64,000 nucleotides of DNA, from NCBI RefSeq assembly GCF_016765585.1, contig NZ_JAESWC010000018.1:434001-498000 (forward strand). The letters are read 5' to 3'. The notes under the pieces are model-generated. The model saw nothing but the letters and a program-made list of their open reading frames with translations, did not search any database and was not told where the DNA came from. Shown here piece by piece: positions 18,965-26,605 of the stretch (position 1 is the first letter of the stretch; the number at the start of each line of letters is the position of its first letter). The translations under genes were made by a program, and so were the position numbers. Source of the DNA: Clostridium rhizosphaerae (GTDB lineage Bacteria > Bacillota > Clostridia > Clostridiales > Clostridiaceae).

Positions 18965-19448
18965 ATTGAATTCCTCCTTCATAATAATTATTATTTAAAT
19001 ATAATTATGTGCAATTACACTCTTTTTACACTATAAAACTACTGCCATAGCTCCCACATTAAACCACTACAAGATTTATACAATATATAATTTAATTAAA
19101 AAATAAACTATTAACACAATATCTTAATAAATCATACTATGAAGTATATTACAATTTTATACGGAGGTATATGTATGAAGAGAAAATACTTAACTTTATT
19201 TTAATTGGTGAAACCTTTATCGGTTGCAAGAATGTAATGAAAAAAACAGGAATAAATACCTTGTTTTTTATATAAATAGGCCTTCTGGAGAAAAACTATT
19301 GCTTTTACACTTAATGATAATATAGAAAATGTTCTTTACTCATCCAATTAAAACATAAGTAATACAATTATTAATAAAGCTGAAATGCAATCTGCTATAA
19401 AAATATTGAATTCAGCATTCAATATTTTCTATCCTATACTGCTAAAAT
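18965..19448 (+). pseudogene. Gap with decayed plus-strand coding remnant
   Basis: The first part holds the upstream region of the spore protein. From 19162 a good RBS (ACGGAGG) leads into an ATG (19172) whose 34-codon frame ends early (MYEEKILNFILIGETFIGCK then NVMKKTGINTLFFI). Further plausible coding continues in other frames: RPSGEKL, then AFTLNDNIENVLYSS, then an INKAEMQSAIKILNSAFNIF stretch. This looks like one small protein broken by at least two frameshifts and a stop. I recognise no family. Nothing else is visible here. Confidence 0.4.
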
Positions 19449-19450
19449 TT

Positions 19451-19498
19451 AAAAAGCTGCAGATTGATTTAAATATACTTAAATCAATCTACAGCTTT
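19451..19498 (-). terminator. Rho-independent terminator of the first citrate operon
   Basis: A stem of 7 plus 12 bp with one mismatch (19453-19472 with 19479-19498), followed on the minus strand by TTTTT, lies 94 nt after the last gene of the citrate/oxaloacetate operon. Confidence 0.8.
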
Positions 19499-19591
19499 CA
19501 ACTCTTTACCATATATTTGTTCAACTGTACCCTAAACTTATTAATATATAACTATTAATTCTAATATTCAATTAAACACTAAATTCTTAAC

Positions 19592-19726
19592 CTATTTTTC
19601 AGGGAATACTTTTATTAATCCTTTTATTAAAAGGTATATCATAATAAGTACTACAAATATACCTCCCATTCCGAAAACTAACACCTTTAAAGATTCATTG
19701 AAAGTTGCAATTGCTAAACTATCCAT
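19592..19726 (-). CDS. Mini OadG: membrane-anchor part of the decarboxylase gamma/delta subunit
   Basis: A 44-residue peptide encoded 13 nt after oadB, with GGCGGGTGATATAG before its ATG. It opens with MDSLAIATFNESLKVLVFGM, then a single membrane span GIFVVLIMIYLLIKGLIKVF, then PEK. The layout of a short lumenal N-terminus, one helix and a basic exit fits the N-terminal part of OadG/MmdD, which anchors the soluble carboxyltransferase to OadB. The usual soluble C-terminal tail (ending RSIRRV-like) is absent here and appears in a separate gene at 21322-21531. Too short for routine gene finders. Confidence 0.75.
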   Translation of the reverse strand: MDSLAIATFNESLKVLVFGMGGIFVVLIMIYLLIKGLIKVFPEK

Positions 19727-19739
19727 CTATATCACCCGC

Positions 19740-20864
19740 CTAAAATTTGATAAGGTTTAATATTAATCCACCAGCTATAACAGAAGCTATCTGACCTGCT
19801 ACGTTAGCTCCTACAGCATGCATTAATAAAAAGTTTTGATTATCTTCCTTTTGAGCCATCTTTTGAATTACTCTCGCAGACATAGGAAAGGCAGAAATTC
19901 CAGCAGCTCCAACCATTGGATTTACCTTATTCTTTAGGAATAGGTTTAGGAATTTAGCAAATAGTACTCCGCCTATAGTATCAAAAATAAATGCTACTAG
20001 TCCAAGCCCAATTACCATAGCAGTTCTTAAGCTAACAAAATCTTCTGCTCTCATAGAAGAAGCAATTGTAATTCCAAGAAGTAAGGTTATTATATTTACA
20101 AGTTCGTTCTGTGCAGTTTTTGATAGTCTTTCAAGCACTCCACATTCTCTTATGAGGTTACCAAACATTAAGAAGCCTATTAATGAAACTGAAGTTGGCG
20201 CTATAAGTCCTGCAACAACAGTAACTAATATAGGAAATAGTATTTTTGTTTTCTTTGATATGTTAGAAGCCTTATAAGGCATTCTAATCATTCTTTCCTT
20301 CTTCGTAGTAACTAGCCTTATAGCAGCCGGCTGTATAACTGGTACAAGTGACATATAAGAATAAGCCGCCACTGTAATTGGTGCTATAAGACTGCTCTTG
20401 AAGTAATTAGCAACAAATATTGAAGTTGGACCGTCTGCAGCTCCAATTATACCTATTGAAGCCGCATCCTTTAAGCTAAATCCTAGTAGTGCTGCTGCAC
20501 AGATAGTAAAGAATATACCAAACTGAGCTGCTGCTCCAAATAATAACATGAAAGGGTTTGAAAGAAGTGGTCCGAAGTCTATCATTGCTCCTATGCCTAT
20601 AAATAATAATAGAGGGAACATTTCTGTGGAAATTCCGCCATTGAAAAGAAAATCTAGTATTCCATCCACCTTAGTTCCGTTAATCATCTGATTTATGGCT
20701 CCGGAGAAAGGTATATTAACTAATATAGCTCCAAAGCCCATTGGTAAAAGTAGTGCTGGTTCAAAATCTTTTGCAATAGCTAAGTAAATCAAAAGACCTC
20801 CTATACACCACATTATGATTTGCTGATAAGTAATAGCTTGTATACCATCAAGTAAAAATCCCAT
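19740..20864 (-). CDS. oadB: Sodium-pumping decarboxylase beta subunit (OadB)
   Basis: The membrane subunit decarboxylates carboxybiotin and exports sodium ions. The 374-residue length is typical. Hydrophobic segments run throughout. The family signature region is clear: ALLGFSLKDAASIGIIGAAD followed by GPTSIFVANYF, which carries the conserved aspartate of the ion site (D in GAADGPT). NPMVGAAGISAFPMSARVIQ and the C-terminal HAVGANVAGQIASVIAGG are also family blocks. It follows the biotin carrier gene by 74 bp and precedes the mini OadG. With OadA it converts oxaloacetate from citrate cleavage to pyruvate. Confidence 0.95.
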   Translation of the reverse strand: MGFLLDGIQAITYQQIIMWCIGGLLIYLAIAKDFEPALLLPMGFGAILVNIPFSGAINQMINGTKVDGILDFLFNGGISTEMFPLLLFIGIGAMIDFGPLLSNPFMLLFGAAAQFGIFFTICAAALLGFSLKDAASIGIIGAADGPTSIFVANYFKSSLIAPITVAAYSYMSLVPVIQPAAIRLVTTKKERMIRMPYKASNISKKTKILFPILVTVVAGLIAPTSVSLIGFLMFGNLIRECGVLERLSKTAQNELVNIITLLLGITIASSMRAEDFVSLRTAMVIGLGLVAFIFDTIGGVLFAKFLNLFLKNKVNPMVGAAGISAFPMSARVIQKMAQKEDNQNFLLMHAVGANVAGQIASVIAGGLILNLIKF

Positions 20865-20938
20865 TGTATGTTATCCTCCTATATTCCTTTGAATCACATA
20901 AGGATTATTAAACCTTATTTCTCCTATTTATGAATTAA

Positions 20939-21295
20939 TTATCCAATTTGAACAAGTAAATCTCCAGGATTTACTGCATCTCCTTTTGCAACTCCAACCG
21001 AAAGTATCTTACCATCTACTGGAGAAACTATTTCATTTTCCATTTTCATAGCTTCTAACACTAGAAGTAGTTGTCCCTTTTTTATCGTATCTCCAACAGC
21101 GACTGATACACTTACAATGCTTCCTGGCATAGGAGCTTCAATTTTTTGTCCTCCTGATACTGGTACAGTGCTTGGAGCCGAAGTCTTAGGCGCAGCTTTA
21201 GCCGCTTCAGTAGCAGCAGCATAGCTTTCTGCAGTTACTTCCTCCATTTCAACTTCATACACCTTGTCATTTAGCTTTATAACATACTTTTTCAT
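20939..21295 (-). CDS. Biotin carrier protein of the decarboxylase
   Basis: A 118-residue biotinyl-domain protein. The N-terminus (MKKYVIKLNDKVYEVEMEEV) leads to an Ala/Pro/Thr-rich hinge (about 25-48). The biotinyl domain follows with the acceptor K84 in LVLEAMKMENEIVSP. It carries the carboxyl group from OadA to OadB. In many bacteria this domain is fused to the C-terminus of OadA. Here it is separate, as in the methylmalonyl-CoA and glutaconyl-CoA decarboxylases (gamma subunit). RBS GGAGGATTTAAAAT. Confidence 0.93.
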   Translation of the reverse strand: MKKYVIKLNDKVYEVEMEEVTAESYAAATEAAKAAPKTSAPSTVPVSGGQKIEAPMPGSIVSVSVAVGDTIKKGQLLLVLEAMKMENEIVSPVDGKILSVGVAKGDAVNPGDLLVQIG

Positions 21296-21321
21296 ATTTT
21301 AAATCCTCCCGTACTCTTAAA

Positions 21322-21531
21322 CTATTTAATTCTTTTTATACTGGAAATATGGAAGTAGGAATCTGGCTTATCCTTTCCAGCCATAATTGAGGCTGCAAGC
21401 GCAACTACCAATTTATCCTCTTCATCTACTTGAAGGCTTGTCTGTGCATCTTGTCTATTTTCAATTTGAGCCTCAACAGTTTCTTCTTGTGTACTATTAA
21501 ACAGTCTTTTTAGTGAATCTAATAGTCCCAT
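21322..21531 (-). CDS. Soluble OadG C-terminal-like / epsilon-like subunit
   Basis: A 69-residue soluble protein (start at 21531, after GAGGGATTAGA). The N-terminal half MGLLDSLKRLFNSTQEETVE is followed by a linker rich in Q, E and D, and a conserved tail EDKLVVALAASIMAGKDKPD, YFHISSIKRIK. The tail matches the C-terminal block of OadG/MmdD (hhAhIxAAIxA...hxIxSIRRh) and the small MmdE subunit of Veillonella methylmalonyl-CoA decarboxylase. It has no membrane segment; that part is the 44-residue gene at 19592-19726. Together the two look like a split gamma/delta subunit. The function as scaffold or stabiliser is inferred from Mmd. Confidence 0.7.
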   Translation of the reverse strand: MGLLDSLKRLFNSTQEETVEAQIENRQDAQTSLQVDEEDKLVVALAASIMAGKDKPDSYFHISSIKRIK

Positions 21532-21560
21532 TCTAATCCCTCCTGGCATCTGCACTTTTG

Positions 21561-22964
21561 CTACATAGTTACATAAATGTAATGTACCTTTTCTTCGCTA
21601 TTCTCAGACTCTGCTGCTTCTTTTCCAGTAATCCTGTAATCAAAGAACTTTTTAGCAACCTGTGGGAATAAAGCATAGGAAAGTACATCTTCCATTGAGG
21701 AAGCTAAATCGCCAATTTCGACTTTATATTTCTCAAGCTCCGGCTGCAGCAGATCAGCTGGTCTAACAGTTACAACCTCTTCATCACCAATAATTCTCTT
21801 TCTTATTTCATCACTGATTGGTGCAGGTGAAGCTCCGTAAAGTCCTTTTACATATTCTTTTATTTCTTTTGGAACCATTTTGTATCTTTCTCCGGTTAGT
21901 ACATTGAACACAGCTTGTGTTCCTACCATCTGACTAAGCGGTGTTACAAGTGGAGGAAAACCTAAATCCTCTCTTACTCTTGGTACTTCTCTTAAAACTT
22001 CTTCGTATTTATCTTCAGCTCGTTGTGCTTTTAGCTGTGATAAAAGATTTGAAAGCATCCCTCCTGGAACCTTGTAGGATAAAGTCTTCGGATCAACATC
22101 CATAACCTTAGGGTCAAGTATGCCTTCTTTTCTGTACTTCTCTTTAATAGGCTTGAAATAGTCAGCTATCTCTCCTAATAAATCCACATTAATCTCTGGG
22201 GCACGATTACCCTCTTTAAGCGTAATTACCATTGACTCTGTTGATGGCTGGGAAGTTCCTTCTCCAAATGGAGAGATTGCTGTATCAATTATATCTACAC
22301 CTGCTTCTACAGCCATTAAATAAGTCATGGATGCAATTCCGCTTGTACTGTGTGTGTGAAGCTCAATTGGAATCTTAACTGCTTCCTTTAACTTATTAAC
22401 TAGTTCGTAAGCTGAGTGAGGAGTTAGTATACCTGCCATATCCTTTATACAGATAGAGTCTGCACCCAGAGCTTCCATTTTCTTTGAAAGTTCAACAAAA
22501 TATTCAGTAGTATGAACTCTGCTTGTAGTGTAGCTTATTGCACACTGACAATGAGCTCCTGCTTTCTTAATTGCTTTAATAGAAGTTTCTAAATTTCTTA
22601 AATCATTTAAAGCATCGAAAACTCTGATTATATCTATTCCGTTTTCTACGGATTTCTTTATAAACTCTTCTACAACATCATCCGGGTAATGCTTGTAGCC
22701 TAATAGGTTCTGCCCTCTTAAAAGCATTTGAAGCTTAGTATTTTTAACTCTTTTACGAATTTCTCTTAGTCTTTCCCATGGGTCCTCATTAAGAAAACGA
22801 AGGCAGGCATCGAAAGTTGCCCCTCCCCAAACTTCTAGTGAGTAGTATCCGACTTTGTCCATCTTCTCTAGAATAGGAAGTATTTCTTCTGTTTTAAGTC
22901 TTGTAGCAATAAGGGATTGATGTCCGTCTCTTAGTGCTGTTTCTGTTATTTTAATTGAATTCAC
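21561..22964 (-). CDS. oadA: Oxaloacetate decarboxylase alpha subunit (carboxyltransferase)
   Basis: It transfers the C4 carboxyl of oxaloacetate to biotin. The 467-residue protein contains the HMGL-like TIM barrel (opening ITETALRDGHQSLIATRLKT, with the metal-binding aspartate in RDGHQS and HTHSTSG for metal histidines; the active-site lysine lies in CIKDMAG) and the conserved PYC_OADA domain (about 300-440; PGGMLSNLLSQLKAQ, MVGTQAVFNV). It lacks the fused biotinyl domain, which is encoded two genes downstream. Translation starts at a GTG that shares one base with the citX stop, so the two are coupled. Within the citrate operon its role is decarboxylation of oxaloacetate to pyruvate. Confidence 0.95.
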   Translation of the reverse strand: MNSIKITETALRDGHQSLIATRLKTEEILPILEKMDKVGYYSLEVWGGATFDACLRFLNEDPWERLREIRKRVKNTKLQMLLRGQNLLGYKHYPDDVVEEFIKKSVENGIDIIRVFDALNDLRNLETSIKAIKKAGAHCQCAISYTTSRVHTTEYFVELSKKMEALGADSICIKDMAGILTPHSAYELVNKLKEAVKIPIELHTHSTSGIASMTYLMAVEAGVDIIDTAISPFGEGTSQPSTESMVITLKEGNRAPEINVDLLGEIADYFKPIKEKYRKEGILDPKVMDVDPKTLSYKVPGGMLSNLLSQLKAQRAEDKYEEVLREVPRVREDLGFPPLVTPLSQMVGTQAVFNVLTGERYKMVPKEIKEYVKGLYGASPAPISDEIRKRIIGDEEVVTVRPADLLQPELEKYKVEIGDLASSMEDVLSYALFPQVAKKFFDYRITGKEAAESENSEEKVHYIYVTM

Positions 22965-23512
22965 TATATAACCTCCTCGTACAATCGGAAATAATTAAAT
23001 GCCATTGCCCTTATATGAGTTATTAAAGTGTCGACATCGTGCCTTCTTGACCTGCCGCACTCAAAAGCACCTTTTTTGCACAACAAACATTTTCTTTGCC
23101 CAATTCCAAGCTTCTCTCTAGAAACTTGGCTTCCATCTGAATTTATTATGTCAAAATCAAACAATCTTCCTAAAGGATGTTTTTCCTCTATTGAAGTACT
23201 GAGCTTCTTTATTGGGATTGCAGCTACGTCAACAACAGCAAAATACTCTGGTCCGCTTTTTTTGTACCATACCTTTTCATGAACTATGTCTACGAAAGCT
23301 TGATCCAGCTTCCGATTAAGTTCTGAAAGCCCTACATCAAAAATTTGCTTTATAAGTGGGCTGTACTTTACAGGACCGGGTATATTCAGTTTATAAGAGA
23401 TAACTGTCCTTTTGTAGCCTCTTAATAAATAGTCATGATACCTTACTCTTACATCTCTTGCTTCCATAATATCTTGCACACTTTGTTCTTGACCACAAAA
23501 GTGCTTACCCAC
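22964..23512 (-). CDS. citX: Citrate lyase holo-[ACP] synthase (apo-citrate lyase phosphoribosyl-dephospho-CoA transferase)
   Basis: It attaches the triphosphoribosyl-dephospho-CoA made by CitG to the serine of CitD. The 182-residue protein has the CitX pattern: IMEARDVRVRYHDYLL near the start, SYKLNIPGPVKYSPLIKQ, HPLGRLFDFDIINSDG with a likely metal-binding acidic pair, and RKCLLCKKGAFECGRSRRHD near the C-terminus. It is the only citX in the window and must serve both citrate lyases. It lies 14 bp after citF of the first set and overlaps oadA by one base. Confidence 0.92.
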   Translation of the reverse strand: MGKHFCGQEQSVQDIMEARDVRVRYHDYLLRGYKRTVISYKLNIPGPVKYSPLIKQIFDVGLSELNRKLDQAFVDIVHEKVWYKKSGPEYFAVVDVAAIPIKKLSTSIEEKHPLGRLFDFDIINSDGSQVSREKLGIGQRKCLLCKKGAFECGRSRRHDVDTLITHIRAMAFNYFRLYEEVI

Positions 23513-23526
23513 TTATAATCACCATC

Positions 23527-25059
23527 CTATTTTACTTTTCTAACTACATCTATTACAGTTCCATCTCTATATTCGATTATTGCAACAACTTGATTATCAA
23601 ACTCTATTTTGTCTGGAACCCCCACTATACGGAAGGCTTTTTCCTTAAGTTCTTCAATTGTAACAAGTGGAAGGCCTGCCGCTTTGTAAGATTCAATAAG
23701 GTCAGTTCTTTTTGGATTTACAGCTACACCAGCCTCTGTAACAACTACATCTATACTTTCACCTGGTGTTATAACTGTTGTCACTTCTTCAACAACACAA
23801 GGAATTCTCCCACGAATTAATGGACTAACTATTACAGATAATTTTGCTGAAGCAGCTGTATCACAATGTCCGCCCGAAGCTCCTCTTAAAACTCCTTCAG
23901 AACCGGTTATAACATTTACGTTAAAATCTGTATCTATCTCTAGTGCTGATAATACAACTACGTCAAGCTTGCTTGCTATGCATCCTTTATTGTGAGGATT
24001 TGCGTAGAAGGACGCATCTATCTCATGATGATTTGGATTCTTAGCAATTGAATCTACACCTACTAAATCAAAATCTTGTACATCGTAAATGTGCTTTATC
24101 AGGCCTTCTTCGTGCATTTCAACTATAGGCTTAGTTATTCCGCCTAATGCAAAGCTTGCCTTAATATTATTTTCCATCATTTCATCCTTTAAGAATCTGC
24201 TTACAGCTAAAGCTGATCCGCCTGTCCCTGTTTGGAAAGAGAAGCCATCCTTAAAGTATGGGGATTTTGTTATAACCTGTCTTGCATATTCAGCAATTAA
24301 AAGTTCCTTTGGATTCTTTGTGTATCTTGTAGCACCAGAAGCTATCCCCTTAGGATCTCCTATAGAATCAATTTTAACTACATAATCAACATAGGTTTGA
24401 TTTATACTTGCTGGCATATTGGGGAATTCTACTATTGTATCAGTTAAAATTATTACTTTATCTGCATACTGAGCATCTACCATTGCATAGCCTAAGGAAC
24501 CACAATTAGCTGTACCCCTTGAACCGCTTGCGTTACCGAATTCATCTGCAGCCGGGGCTCCTAAGAATGCAACATCCACTTTAATATCTCCTGCTTCTAC
24601 AGCTCTTGCTCTTCCGCCGTGAGATCTGATTATAACAGGCTCTTTTAATATTCCATTAGAGATTGCTTCAGCTAAAGCCCCTCTTAACCCGCTTGCTGTA
24701 ATCTTTGTGATTACTCCATTTTTAATGTGTTCTATAAGCGGCTTGTGTACGCTTCCTAAGGAACTTGAAGCAAGTGTCAAATTCTTTATTCCCAGTTTAG
24801 CAATTGCATCTACTACAGAATTAAGTATATAGTCTCCCTCTCTAAAGTGATGGTGGAAGGATATTGTCATTCCATCTTTTAATCCACTCTTTACAATAGC
24901 CTCTTCAATGCTATTTAAAAGCTTTTTATCATCTGGTTTTATCGGTTTTATTTTTGGAGTTGTTTTTACGACTTCATCCATATTTTCAAATTGACCTTGG
25001 AAAAGCTTTCTGCCTTTTAAAATTTCATCTGGAATTTCTCTTCCGATAATATTCTTCAT
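23527..25059 (-). CDS. citF: Citrate lyase alpha subunit (first copy)
   Basis: The alpha subunit (citrate:acetyl-ACP transferase) exchanges acetyl for citryl on the CitD prosthetic group. The 510-residue length is standard. CitF blocks include NIIGREIPDEILKGRKLFQG, TISFHHHFREGDYILN, GSLGYAMVDAQYADKV, FSFQTGTGGSALAVSRFL, ASGGHCDTAASAKLSVI and TDLIESYKAAGLPLVTIEEL. Unlike the second copy, it is separated from citE by 92 nt holding GC-rich hairpins. About half of its residues match the second copy by eye. It precedes citX and the oad genes. Confidence 0.96.
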   Translation of the reverse strand: MKNIIGREIPDEILKGRKLFQGQFENMDEVVKTTPKIKPIKPDDKKLLNSIEEAIVKSGLKDGMTISFHHHFREGDYILNSVVDAIAKLGIKNLTLASSSLGSVHKPLIEHIKNGVITKITASGLRGALAEAISNGILKEPVIIRSHGGRARAVEAGDIKVDVAFLGAPAADEFGNASGSRGTANCGSLGYAMVDAQYADKVIILTDTIVEFPNMPASINQTYVDYVVKIDSIGDPKGIASGATRYTKNPKELLIAEYARQVITKSPYFKDGFSFQTGTGGSALAVSRFLKDEMMENNIKASFALGGITKPIVEMHEEGLIKHIYDVQDFDLVGVDSIAKNPNHHEIDASFYANPHNKGCIASKLDVVVLSALEIDTDFNVNVITGSEGVLRGASGGHCDTAASAKLSVIVSPLIRGRIPCVVEEVTTVITPGESIDVVVTEAGVAVNPKRTDLIESYKAAGLPLVTIEELKEKAFRIVGVPDKIEFDNQVVAIIEYRDGTVIDVVRKVK

Positions 25060-25079
25060 GTTACTTCCTCCTCATTTTA

Positions 25080-25157
25080 TTTGTCGGCACGTGGCAGCCT
25101 TAACCCGCCGACTGCCGTCGGCTAGTTTGCCCGTTTAAGTCCATTTAGGACTTAAAC
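25080..25157 (-). repeat. GC-rich structured insert between citE and citF of the first set
   Basis: This 70-nt stretch is GC-rich in an AT-rich genome. A perfect 10-bp hairpin (25133-25142 with 25148-25157) contains the citE stop codon. The segment GCCGAC (25107-25112) can pair with GTCGGC at 25117-25122 or at 25083-25088, giving mutually exclusive folds. The second set has no such insert (citE and citF are 1 nt apart). It may be an interspersed repeat or an RNA element that sets the ratio of citE to citF. Confidence 0.6.
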
Positions 25158-26036
25158 CTCCTTATATACCCCTGCTGCAGCAGCTAGCTGAAGTACCCTT
25201 TCAGCTCTGTCTACAATAGGTTTATCAATCATCTTGCCATTTAAGGAGATTACACCCAAGCCTTTTTCTTCTGCATCTTTTGCGGCATTAACAACTGCAA
25301 TTGATTTGCTTATTTCTTGAGAAGTTGGTGTATATATTTCGTGAACAGGCTTAATTTGTCTTGGATTAATAACTGATTTACCATCAAAACCAAGCTGTTT
25401 TATAAGTTCAACCTCTCTTCTAAAACCTTCCTCATTGTCAACTTCAGTGTATACAGTATCTATAGCATAGATCCCGGCGGCTCTTGCAGCAATAATTATC
25501 TGAGATCTTGCTCCTAGAAGCTCCATTCCGTCCGGATATCTTTTTGTTTTCATATTTGTGACATAGTCTTCTGCTCCAAGCGCTACAGCAATAAGTCTCT
25601 TGCTTGCAGTTGCAATCTCATAAGCATTTATTACTCCTATTGGACTTTCTATAGCTGCCATCATCTTAGTGCTACCAACTTCTCTTCCACACTTTCTCTC
25701 TACTTCTTCTATAACAGCTTCAACTGCGTGAATATCTTCTTTTTTTTCAGTCTTTGGAAGTCTTACAACATCCACTCCTGCCCTAACAACAGCTTCTATG
25801 TCATCTCTTCCAAAAGGTGTATCAAGAGCATTTACTCTTACAACTAACTCTGTCTTACCGTAATCGATTGTTTTTAGTGCATTATAAACTAGAAATCTTG
25901 CGGAATCCTTCTCAGTTATAGCAACGGCATCTTCAAGGTCAAACATAATGGAGTCAGCTCCATATATATATGCATCCTTCACCATACCTGGGTTGCTTGC
26001 TGGAAGGAACATCATGGTTCTTCTTAAACGATCCAT
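25152..26036 (-). CDS. citE: Citrate lyase beta subunit (first copy)
   Basis: The beta subunit cleaves citryl-ACP to acetyl-ACP and oxaloacetate. The 294-residue protein has the CitE TIM-barrel fold: LRRTMMFLPASNPGMVKDA, DSIMFDLEDAVAITEKDSAR (with the metal-binding region), VVRVNALDTPFGRDDIEAVV, RLPKTEK, MMAAIESPIGVINAYEIA with the catalytic metal glutamate, IAVALGAEDYVTNM and GFDGKSVINPRQI. Its ATG overlaps the citD stop (TAATG), a sign of coupling. Standard length. Confidence 0.96.
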   Translation of the reverse strand: MDRLRRTMMFLPASNPGMVKDAYIYGADSIMFDLEDAVAITEKDSARFLVYNALKTIDYGKTELVVRVNALDTPFGRDDIEAVVRAGVDVVRLPKTEKKEDIHAVEAVIEEVERKCGREVGSTKMMAAIESPIGVINAYEIATASKRLIAVALGAEDYVTNMKTKRYPDGMELLGARSQIIIAARAAGIYAIDTVYTEVDNEEGFRREVELIKQLGFDGKSVINPRQIKPVHEIYTPTSQEISKSIAVVNAAKDAEEKGLGVISLNGKMIDKPIVDRAERVLQLAAAAGVYKEV

Positions 26037-26335
26037 TATTCAATTACCTCCCAATCAAACTTTTCTTTGATTCCTGCTGCTCTGTAAGCTGCAGCTTGTA
26101 CTCTTGCTTTTATAGTACAATCTAAGGCGCCCTTATCATTTGCTGTAACTTTAGCGCCTTCTACTCTTAAACTTTCCAGAGTTTCCTTTATAACTTTTCT
26201 TATTTGTCTTCCAAATTGTTTTTCCACATTGCTTTTCAGTTCAATTTCTATTCCTGCTTCTTCCTTTGGTTCAATAAATATTTGAATATCACTTGATTCC
26301 AAAGTTCCTGCTATAGCATTATTTAAAAGTTTCAT
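26036..26335 (-). CDS. citD: Citrate lyase acyl carrier protein, gamma subunit (first copy)
   Basis: CitD carries the 2'-(5''-triphosphoribosyl)-3'-dephospho-CoA group on a serine and cycles between acetyl and citryl forms. The 99-residue protein opens MKLLNNAIAGTLESSDIQIF; S14 in LESSD matches the modified serine known from other citrate lyases. The C-terminal KGALDCTIKARVQAAAYRA block is also conserved. RBS GGAGGGG before the ATG. It is the first gene of the operon citD-E-F-X-oadA-(epsilon-like)-biotin carrier-oadB-mini oadG. Confidence 0.96.
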   Translation of the reverse strand: MKLLNNAIAGTLESSDIQIFIEPKEEAGIEIELKSNVEKQFGRQIRKVIKETLESLRVEGAKVTANDKGALDCTIKARVQAAAYRAAGIKEKFDWEVIE

Positions 26336-26507
26336 CCTAACCCCTCCTATTACTATAGGTTTTACTTTCTAATTCAAATGCAATCATATATTGGTGTAAA
26401 TGTACTGCATCATTTTCACTTTTCAATGTTATTATAAAATACTAAAGCTGCTTACCCAAGTTTTTTTGATGTTCTTGCTTGTATTTTTCGTGTTTTTTTG
26501 ACAAGGC

Positions 26508-26553
26508 TAAAAGGCTGCCCGGATATATACTAATATCTTTTGGCAGCCTAGTC
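26508..26553 (-). terminator. Candidate rho-independent terminator of the second citrate lyase set
   Basis: AGGCTGCC (26512-26519) pairs with GGCAGCCT (26542-26549) around a 22-nt loop. On the minus strand TTTTAG follows. It lies about 55 nt after the end of the second citF, upstream of the first set. Confidence 0.65.
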
Positions 26554-26605
26554 TTAATTACATAACTATTTTTAATTTATTTAATAAACAACTTAATCAT
26601 TATAT

